From the NCBI RefSeq assembly GCF_024169655.1, contig NZ_JALJWV010000001.1, forward strand, positions 1,431,001 to 1,495,000: a DNA stretch of 64,000 nucleotides, given 5' to 3'. The notes below the pieces were generated by a model that was not told the origin of the DNA, searched no databases, and saw only the letters and a program-made list of their open reading frames with translations. The stretch's first letter is position 1; every line of letters begins with the position of its first letter. This document shows, one piece after another, positions 59,140 through 64,000 of this stretch. The translations under genes were made by a program, and so were the position numbers. The DNA is from Pseudomonas marginalis. Its GTDB lineage: Bacteria > Pseudomonadota > Gammaproteobacteria > Pseudomonadales > Pseudomonadaceae.

Positions 59140-60207
59140 TTACAACGTGCCGTCGGCGGCCATCTGCACGTAGCGGGGGTCGAATTGCAGCTTGAGGTTG
59201 GCCTTGTCGCCGCTGGTCACGCCATTGGCGAAGCTCATGCCCACGGCGCTGGTGTCCTTGGCCCCTTCGCCGAGCAGGCCGTGTTCAAACGAGAACTCGG
59301 CGACCTTGCGCATGGTCGCGGGTAGCTGCGCGCTGGTGGCGAAGGCCAGGGCTTCCTTGGGGGTGGCGAACAGCTTGGTGGTGTCCAGTTGCGACTGGAA
59401 GCCCTTGAGGTCGGTGCCCGAGGCCTTGGCCATGTGTTCCAGGGCTTCGCTGCTGGCGGCGCCTTTGGCGTTCATCAGCGCGACCACTTCGAACCAGGCG
59501 CCGGTGAGGGCTTTGCCCAGGGCCGGGTTGTCTTTGAGGGTCTGGGTGTTGACCACCATCATGTCCATGATTTCGCCGGGCACTTTGCTGGAGTCGAACA
59601 CTTGGGTGACGCCGGGTTTGGCGTTGATCGCGGAGAGCATCGGGTTCCAGGTCGTCACCGCTTGCACCTGGTCGGTGTTGAAGGCAGCGGCGATGTCGGC
59701 GTCGGAGGTGTTGACCACTTTCAGGTCTTTTTCCGTCAGGTCCGCCGACTCCAGCGCACGGGCCAGCAGGTAGTGCGACACCGACAGTTCCACCAGGTTG
59801 ACGTTCATGCCCTTGAGGTCGGCCACGGTCTTGCCGCTGCCTTTGAGCACCACGCCGTCGTTGCCGTTGGAGAAGTCGCTGACGATCAGTGCGGTGCTGT
59901 CGACGCCACCGGCGGCGGGGATGGTCAGGGCGTCCATGTTGGTCATGGTGCAGCCGTCGAACTGGCCGGCGGTGTACTGGTTGATGGATTCGACGTAGTC
60001 ATTGAGCTGCACCACGTCGATGCTGATGCCGTACTTCTTGGCCCACTTGTCGAGGATGCCTTGGCTGCCGGCGTACTCCCATGGCATCCAGCCGGCATAG
60101 ATCGTCCAGCACACGCTGAAGTGGTCTTTGACGGCGGCTTGGGTCTGGACGCTCAGCACAGCGGCAAAGGCGGCGGCGAGCAGGGCGGGTAAACGGATTG
60201 CGGGCAT
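59140..60207 (-). CDS. Periplasmic substrate-binding protein, guanidine-linked ABC importer
   Basis: A 355-aa precursor starting at ATG 60207 (MPAIRLPALLAAAFAAVLSVQTQAAVKDHF...), with GGAGAAG as SD and a clear signal peptide. It belongs to the NMT1/SsuA-like group: KDHFSVCWTIYAGWMPWEYAGSQGILDKWAKKYGI, TMTNMDALTIPAAGGVDSTALIVSDFSNGNDGVVLKG, and DLKGMNVNLVELSVSHYLLARAL. Aromatic residues in the pocket region (WTIYAGWMPWEY) suit a cationic planar ligand such as guanidinium; this is inference. First gene of the operon, 62 bp downstream of the end of the riboswitch. Confidence 0.9.
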   Translation of the reverse strand: MPAIRLPALLAAAFAAVLSVQTQAAVKDHFSVCWTIYAGWMPWEYAGSQGILDKWAKKYGISIDVVQLNDYVESINQYTAGQFDGCTMTNMDALTIPAAGGVDSTALIVSDFSNGNDGVVLKGSGKTVADLKGMNVNLVELSVSHYLLARALESADLTEKDLKVVNTSDADIAAAFNTDQVQAVTTWNPMLSAINAKPGVTQVFDSSKVPGEIMDMMVVNTQTLKDNPALGKALTGAWFEVVALMNAKGAASSEALEHMAKASGTDLKGFQSQLDTTKLFATPKEALAFATSAQLPATMRKVAEFSFEHGLLGEGAKDTSAVGMSFANGVTSGDKANLKLQFDPRYVQMAADGTL

Positions 60208-60268
60208 GGGGCTTCTCCAGTTGATCGAGGGCGAGCAGGAGCAACGCGGCACCGTGAACGGTGGCTTG

Positions 60269-60358
60269 TCTCCCGGGCTTTTATCCCGCCGTGTAACCTC
60301 AACTGGAGGTCGCCAACTCTCGGACCAGCCACTCGCGTTTCGCGAGCCGGAACCCTAG
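60269..60358 (-). promoter_or_regulatory. Guanidine-I (ykkC) riboswitch
   Basis: On the minus strand the conserved blocks of the guanidine-I aptamer appear in order: CTAGGGTTCCG (60358-60348), CTGGTCCGAGAG (about 60330-60319), ACACGG (about 60296-60291) and GGGATAAAAGCCCGGGAGA (60287-60269). A variable stem GGCTCGCGAAACGCGAG lies between the first two. The aptamer binds guanidinium and normally turns downstream genes on. A small hairpin CACCG-TTCA-CGGTG follows (60252-60265). I see no T-tract terminator, so the expression platform may work on translation. Confidence 0.93.
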
Positions 60359-60682
60359 TCGGCCATTGCAAATTGTGGTGCCGCGAACCTGTGATGAATC
60401 CTGCACGCAAGAGGCAAAGCGAGAGTCGTGCCAAGTAGGACGCGGGCGTGTAGATCGCGGGTTTGCGCGAAACGCCCCACGCCTGAGTGCGGGCGGGTGC
60501 GTTGCACTGGTGCGTCGCCGCACTGCAATGAGGCGCTTGGTTTGTCCGAAACAGATGTTTCAGTCTGTGTCGAAATCGCACCAGTTTCGCTTTTTGATGT
60601 CAGATGTTTCGTCATTCAGCAAAAGCTGAATGCCGCCCCCCAGCGTCGCTGGCGGTGCTCTTTCGCGGTCCAGGAGGCCGCC
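60359..60682. other. Intergenic region between the guanidine operon and a divergent lipoprotein gene
   Basis: A 324-bp stretch without a credible gene. The promoter of the guanidine operon must lie in its left part. A sigma54-like GGCAC-N6-TTGCA (60367-60382, minus) has an 11-nt instead of 10-nt GG-GC spacing. The right part holds the promoter of the gene at 60683. No repeat was recognised. Confidence 0.4.
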
Positions 60683-61027
60683 ATGTATCGACGACTGTTT
60701 CTTATTGCTGTGCTCGGTCTGACCCTTTCTGCGTGCGTGCCCTATTACGATGGAGGCCAAAGTTATTACCGTTCCGAGGTCTATACCGCGCCCGCGCCGG
60801 TGTATTACTACGGCGGCGGCCCGGCGTATCAATATCGGCGTGACTATTACCCGGCGCCGCGTTACTACGCGCCGGCGCCGCGTTATTACCAGCCAGCACC
60901 GCGTTACTATCCAGGGCCCCGCATGGGTTACCGGCCTTATCCAAACCAGGGCTGGGGTGATCGCTGGGGCAATGGCGGGCGTGGTCGCGGTGGCGATCAT
61001 GGCGGAGGCCGCGGTGGCCATCGTTGA
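60683..61027 (+). CDS. Tyr/Pro- and Gly-rich lipoprotein
   Basis: A 114-aa precursor with CAGGAGG before ATG 60683. It has a lipoprotein leader (MYRRLFLIAVLGLTLSACVP, Cys at 18). The mature protein is low-complexity: Tyr-rich start (YYDGGQSYYRSEVY), then tandem APRYY repeats (YPAPRYYAPAPRYYQPAPRYY), and an R/G/H-rich end (GGRGRGGDHGGGRGGHR). No known domain was recognised. A small outer-membrane or periplasmic lipoprotein of unknown function, possibly related to wall- or polysaccharide-bound proteins. It is divergent from the guanidine operon and followed by a terminator. Confidence 0.78.
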   Translation: MYRRLFLIAVLGLTLSACVPYYDGGQSYYRSEVYTAPAPVYYYGGGPAYQYRRDYYPAPRYYAPAPRYYQPAPRYYPGPRMGYRPYPNQGWGDRWGNGGRGRGGDHGGGRGGHR

Positions 61028-61042
61028 CAGGGCTTGAAGGTA

Positions 61043-61067
61043 AGCGGCGCAGGCAGCGCCGCTTTTT
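61043..61067 (+). terminator. Rho-independent terminator after the Tyr-rich lipoprotein gene
   Basis: AGCGGCGC (61043-61050) and GCGCCGCT (61056-61063) form an 8-bp perfect stem with a 5-nt loop, then TTTT. Confidence 0.88.
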
Positions 61068-61181
61068 CGTAGCGTTTAGCGCTACTGTCAGATTTAACAG
61101 CTATTGTTTGGGGTTCTTGTGTATTTAACTGGGGGAGGCCGTTGCGCCTTTTCGATTGCCCAGTGAGCGAATGGAGCCCAG

Positions 61182-61616
61182 ATGATCAGACAATTGGCGT
61201 GCGTTTTACTCCTGATGGTCGGTGGTGTTGCACACGTGCAAGCGGAGCAAGGCTGCCCTTATCCCTCGGCAATCAAATATGTCGACGGCTATTTCCAGGC
61301 GACGGCTGGAACATTGGTGTGGCAAAGCCCGAAGATCGGTCATCGGGCGTTTGTCGACCAGTTTATTGGCGCCATTTTTACCCCGGGCAGGGAGCAGGAC
61401 CGGGACGGCGGCTATATCGACAAGTGCAGCTACCTCACCAACGAAGGGCAGAGGGTGGACTTGCGATACGGCAGATCGGGGGAGGTGGAGACGATGTCGC
61501 TGACCGGTACGTTGCATTGGCGCCTTGCCAACGACCCCTTCGACCTGCCGGTGTATATCTGCCAGGACAGTCAGCCGGACAATTGTTCATTCAGCGTTAA
61601 AAAGCCAAAAACCTGA
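61182..61616 (+). CDS. DUF3757-like secreted protein
   Basis: A 144-aa precursor, starting MIRQLACVLLLMVGGVAHVQAEQGCPYPSAIKYVDGYF, with a Sec signal peptide. The CPYPSAIKYVDGYFQA...WQSPK start and the late CSYLTNEGQRVDLRY, PVYICQDSQPDNCSF segments resemble the DUF3757 family of small secreted beta proteins. Four Cys may pair. Function unknown. It is convergent with the enoyl-CoA hydratase gene, their stops being 3 bp apart. The SD is weak (GGAGCCCAG). Confidence 0.72.
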   Translation: MIRQLACVLLLMVGGVAHVQAEQGCPYPSAIKYVDGYFQATAGTLVWQSPKIGHRAFVDQFIGAIFTPGREQDRDGGYIDKCSYLTNEGQRVDLRYGRSGEVETMSLTGTLHWRLANDPFDLPVYICQDSQPDNCSFSVKKPKT

Positions 61617-61619
61617 CTG

Positions 61620-62732
61620 TCAAAAGTAGGAGAAATCCGCAAGCGGATGGCGGCCTTCCCAGGCTTTGGTGAAGTGGGCCTGCACCACGGCCTGCGGAAT
61701 GGCATTGATATCCGGCCAATGCCAATGAGGCTTCTGGTCTTTGTCGATCAACCGCGCGCGGACCCCTTCGCTGAATTCCGGGTGGCGGCAGCAATTCAGG
61801 CTCAGGGTGTAGTCCATCTGGAACACCTCGGCCAGCGACAGGTGACGGACGCGCTGCTGTTGTTCCCACACCAGGTGCGCGGTCAGCGGGCAGCCTTCGC
61901 TGAGGGTCGTGCCGGCGCGGCTGAACAATGGGTCTGCGTGGTCGCGCAACAGGCTCAAGGCACGCCAGGCACAGCGCACGTCACTGACATCCAGCCATTC
62001 ATCGATCTGCGCTCGGCGTGGCAGCCATTGCGCCTCGGGTTGCTGGTCGATGGCTTCCTGGGCCAAGGCCTTGAGCAGGCTGTTGAGCTGCATCGCGCTC
62101 TGTTCCTGCCAGTTCAGTTGCAGCAGGCCTTCGAGCAGTTCGTCTTGCTGGTCCTCACGCAGGAAACGGTCGGCCAGGCCCAAATCCAGCGCGTCGCGGC
62201 CGTTGATGTGTGCGCCGGTCAGGCCGAGGAACATCCCCAGCTTGCCCGGCAGGCGCGACAGGAACCAACTGGCGCCCACGTCCGGGTACAGGCCGATGCT
62301 GATCTCGGGCATGGCCAAGCGACTGCTGGGGGTGACGATGCGCACCGAGGCGCTTTGCAGCAAGCCCATGCCGCCGCCCAGCACATAACCGTGGCCCCAG
62401 CAGATCAACGGTTTGGGGTAAGTGTGCAGGCGATAGTCGAGACGATATTCCGCGGCAAAAAACTGCGCGGCCAGCTCCGGCACCACGCCGGGTTGTTCGC
62501 GGCAGGCCTGGGCCAGGCTGCGCACTTCGCCGCCGGCGCAGAACGCTTTGGGCCCATTGCCGCGCAATAGCACGCAGACGATGTTCGGGTCTTTGGCCCA
62601 GACGTCCAGGCGTTCGCCCAGGGCCAGGATCATCGGCAGGGAGAGGGCGTTGAGGGACTTTTCGGCGTCCAGGCTGGCGATGCCGATGCGCGCGCCGCCG
62701 CTGCCGGTCAGCTCTTCGAAGTGCAGGTTCAT
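61620..62732 (-). CDS. Enoyl-CoA hydratase/isomerase family protein (3-hydroxyisobutyryl-CoA hydrolase-like)
   Basis: A 370-aa crotonase-fold protein starting at ATG 62732 (MNLHFEELTGSGGARIGIASLDAEKSLNALSLPM), with GAGG as SD; longer upstream starts are rejected. Oxyanion-hole segments are GPKAFCAGGEVRSLAQA and GHGYVLGGGMGLLQSASVRIV, followed by PEISIGLYPDVGASWFLSRLPG, the signature of the 3-hydroxyisobutyryl-CoA hydrolase (HIBCH/ECH_2) branch. C-terminal length beyond the crotonase core (to 370) also fits HIBCH. It would act in valine degradation, but no other branched-chain genes are adjacent and the substrate may differ. Convergent with the DUF3757 gene. Confidence 0.86.
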   Translation of the reverse strand: MNLHFEELTGSGGARIGIASLDAEKSLNALSLPMILALGERLDVWAKDPNIVCVLLRGNGPKAFCAGGEVRSLAQACREQPGVVPELAAQFFAAEYRLDYRLHTYPKPLICWGHGYVLGGGMGLLQSASVRIVTPSSRLAMPEISIGLYPDVGASWFLSRLPGKLGMFLGLTGAHINGRDALDLGLADRFLREDQQDELLEGLLQLNWQEQSAMQLNSLLKALAQEAIDQQPEAQWLPRRAQIDEWLDVSDVRCAWRALSLLRDHADPLFSRAGTTLSEGCPLTAHLVWEQQQRVRHLSLAEVFQMDYTLSLNCCRHPEFSEGVRARLIDKDQKPHWHWPDINAIPQAVVQAHFTKAWEGRHPLADFSYF

Positions 62733-62868
62733 CGTGACCTCAATCGGGAAGGTGAACGTTGAGTATGATCCCTTCATGGGAAAGCGCCGGTTGTGTGTCA
62801 GATCAATTGACAAGCGGGGTCGGCTTTCCTAGGGTTCGCCTCATTCTTTTTTACAAGACCAGTCAATC

Positions 62869-63561
62869 ATGACCGAAGGCGACCGTATCAAACTCGAACC
62901 CAGCTGGAAACACGCCCTGCGCGATGAGTTCGAGCAGCCCTACATGGCCCAACTGCGTGAGTTCCTGCGCCAGGAACACGCGGCCGGCAAGGAGATTTAC
63001 CCGCCTGGCCCGTTGATCTTCAACGCGCTCAATTCCACGCCGCTGGACAAGGTCAAGGTGGTGATCCTCGGCCAGGACCCCTACCACGGCCCCGGCCAGG
63101 CCCACGGTTTGTGCTTCTCGGTGCAACCGGGCGTGCCGACGCCGCCGTCGCTGGTCAATATCTATAAAGAGCTCAAGCGCGACCTGAACATCGACATCCC
63201 CAATCATGGCTGCCTGCAAAGCTGGGCCGACCAGGGCGTGTTGCTGCTCAACACCACCATGACCGTGGAGCGCGCCAACGCCAACGCCCATGCGGGCAAG
63301 GGCTGGCAGTTCTTTACCGACCGGATTATCGAGGTGGTCAGCGAACACCAGCCGCATCTGGTGTTCCTGTTGTGGGGCGCCCATGCGCAGAGCAAGCAGA
63401 AGCTGATCGATGCGACCAAGCACCTGGTGCTGACGTCGGTCCACCCGTCGCCGTTGTCGGCGTATCGCGGGTTTCTGGGCTGCGGGCATTTCAGCCGCAC
63501 CAATAAGTTTCTTGAGCAGAATGGCGAGACGCCTATCGAGTGGCGGCTGCCGCCGCTCTAA
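62869..63561 (+). CDS. ung: Uracil-DNA glycosylase
   Basis: A 230-aa family-1 UDG. Motif A is [22 protein letters not shown], with the catalytic Asp in GQDPYH; motif B is [17 protein letters not shown], with the minor-groove intercalation loop [22 protein letters not shown] is also conserved. It removes uracil from DNA arising by cytosine deamination or dUTP incorporation, starting base-excision repair. Divergent from the enoyl-CoA hydratase gene with 136 bp between. Complete and standard length. Confidence 0.96.
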   Translation: MTEGDRIKLEPSWKHALRDEFEQPYMAQLREFLRQEHAAGKEIYPPGPLIFNALNSTPLDKVKVVILGQDPYHGPGQAHGLCFSVQPGVPTPPSLVNIYKELKRDLNIDIPNHGCLQSWADQGVLLLNTTMTVERANANAHAGKGWQFFTDRIIEVVSEHQPHLVFLLWGAHAQSKQKLIDATKHLVLTSVHPSPLSAYRGFLGCGHFSRTNKFLEQNGETPIEWRLPPL

Positions 63562-63702
63562 TCATTAGGGCAACCTGTTACTTTCGACAGTATCCAGAGG
63601 GTGTTTTTGCGCATTAAATGATCCACCTGGCTTTGTCGGTTGGGTGCGCTCCAGTCGGTGGTCAATGGCCAGTCATTGATCAATTGCACTAGGAGAGTGG
63701 AC

Positions 63703-64000
63703 ATGCCCAAGAACAAAGCCCCAACCCCTCGGATGCTGGATGCGCCCTGGATTCCAGCAGCCCTGCCATTTCTGGATGATGAGGTGGCTTACAAGATACA
63801 CCGGTTGGATCAACTCGCCCCGTTGGCAGTGGAAGTGTCTGTACTTTGGCCAGGTGTAGATCTGCTTGACCCCGGTGAGGTGACACGTATTACCTGGCTA
63901 TGGGATAACCAGCCGGTCGGCGATGTGAAGCAATTGGAAGCCCCCTATAATGAACTTGATCTACCGAAAGTGGCTACGGAGATACCGATCATCCTTCTGG
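63703..64000 (+). CDS. Unidentified protein, 5' part only (cut by window edge)
   Basis: Frame open from ATG 63703 (AGGAG nine bases upstream) to the right edge, 99 complete codons. It begins MPKNKAPTPRMLDAPWIPAALPFLDDEV and continues HRLDQLAPLAVEVSVLWPGVDLLDPGEVTRITWLWDNQPVG. There is no signal peptide in this part. VEVSVLWPGVDLLDPGEVTRITWLWDN could be the start of an Ig-like or other beta domain, as in large Pseudomonas surface proteins, but this is a guess. No function can be assigned from the visible part. Confidence 0.7.
   Translation, partial: MPKNKAPTPRMLDAPWIPAALPFLDDEVAYKIHRLDQLAPLAVEVSVLWPGVDLLDPGEVTRITWLWDNQPVGDVKQLEAPYNELDLPKVATEIPIILL

Noticed and set aside
1..64000. CRISPR array or prophage structural genes
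   Set aside because: No regularly spaced direct repeats with unique spacers and no capsid, tail or terminase genes were seen; the only phage-like trace is the tRNA island.

Overview
The window looks like the chromosome of a Pseudomonas of the P. fluorescens group. The grounds are high-GC coding with G/C-ending codons, an EmhABC/TtgABC-type RND pump with its divergent regulator, PhaG, OlsBA ornithine-lipid genes, an intrinsic FosA, and many REP/REPIN hairpins of the GTGGGAGGGGGCTTGCCCCC type. Most genes are ordinary core or group-level genes. The accessory parts are a left-end effector region, two toxin-antitoxin modules and a small tRNA-borne island.

Layout. 1-4201: two paralogous genes, one cut by the left edge, each encoding glycine-rich RTX-like repeats followed by an M91 (NleD/HopH1-like) zinc-protease domain. 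The first has a perfect hrp box (GGAACC-N15-CCACTGA) and the second a degenerate one, so both are probably HrpL-controlled type III effectors. A polysaccharide deacetylase lies between them. 4222-12351: OprD-family porin, the emhCBA efflux operon and emhR, with a TtgR-like operator over the emhA promoter. 12586-15303: ArsR-MFS-Old Yellow Enzyme operon. 15331-21034: acpH, olsBA, a beta-lactamase-like hydrolase, YceI and ClsB. 21052-29074: BglX, LemA/TPM operon, methyltransferase, EamA exporter, DJ-1/PfpI and RHH proteins. 29082-33335: ECF sigma / FecR / TonB receptor set with Fur-box-like sites. 33384-41949: DUF4917 (SIR2-like motifs), iron alcohol dehydrogenase, transporters, LysR, FosA, LysE, DUF4142, Ogt. 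41972-46895: HicAB, LysR with two MFS genes, and a HigBA-type module.

47000-50038: two small envelope-type genes, then a 1.9-kb element flanked by a 23-bp direct repeat of the 3' end of tRNA-Gly(CCC). It carries a short XRE protein, an ImmA/IrrE metallopeptidase and a two-helix membrane protein, with no integrase. 50181-52274: phaG, rsuA and a CWC protein.

52334-60358: a guanidine-utilisation operon led by a guanidine-I (ykkC) riboswitch. Its order is substrate-binding protein, permease, ATPase, CgdA/CgdB-type DUF1989 proteins and a biotin-dependent carboxylase whose coding sequence contains an in-frame REPIN. The usual allophanate hydrolase gene is absent beside it. 60683-64000: tyrosine-rich lipoprotein, DUF3757 protein, enoyl-CoA hydratase-family protein, ung, and the start of an unidentified gene cut by the right edge.

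Limits: all family assignments come from reading motifs and from memory of the families; no searches were run.
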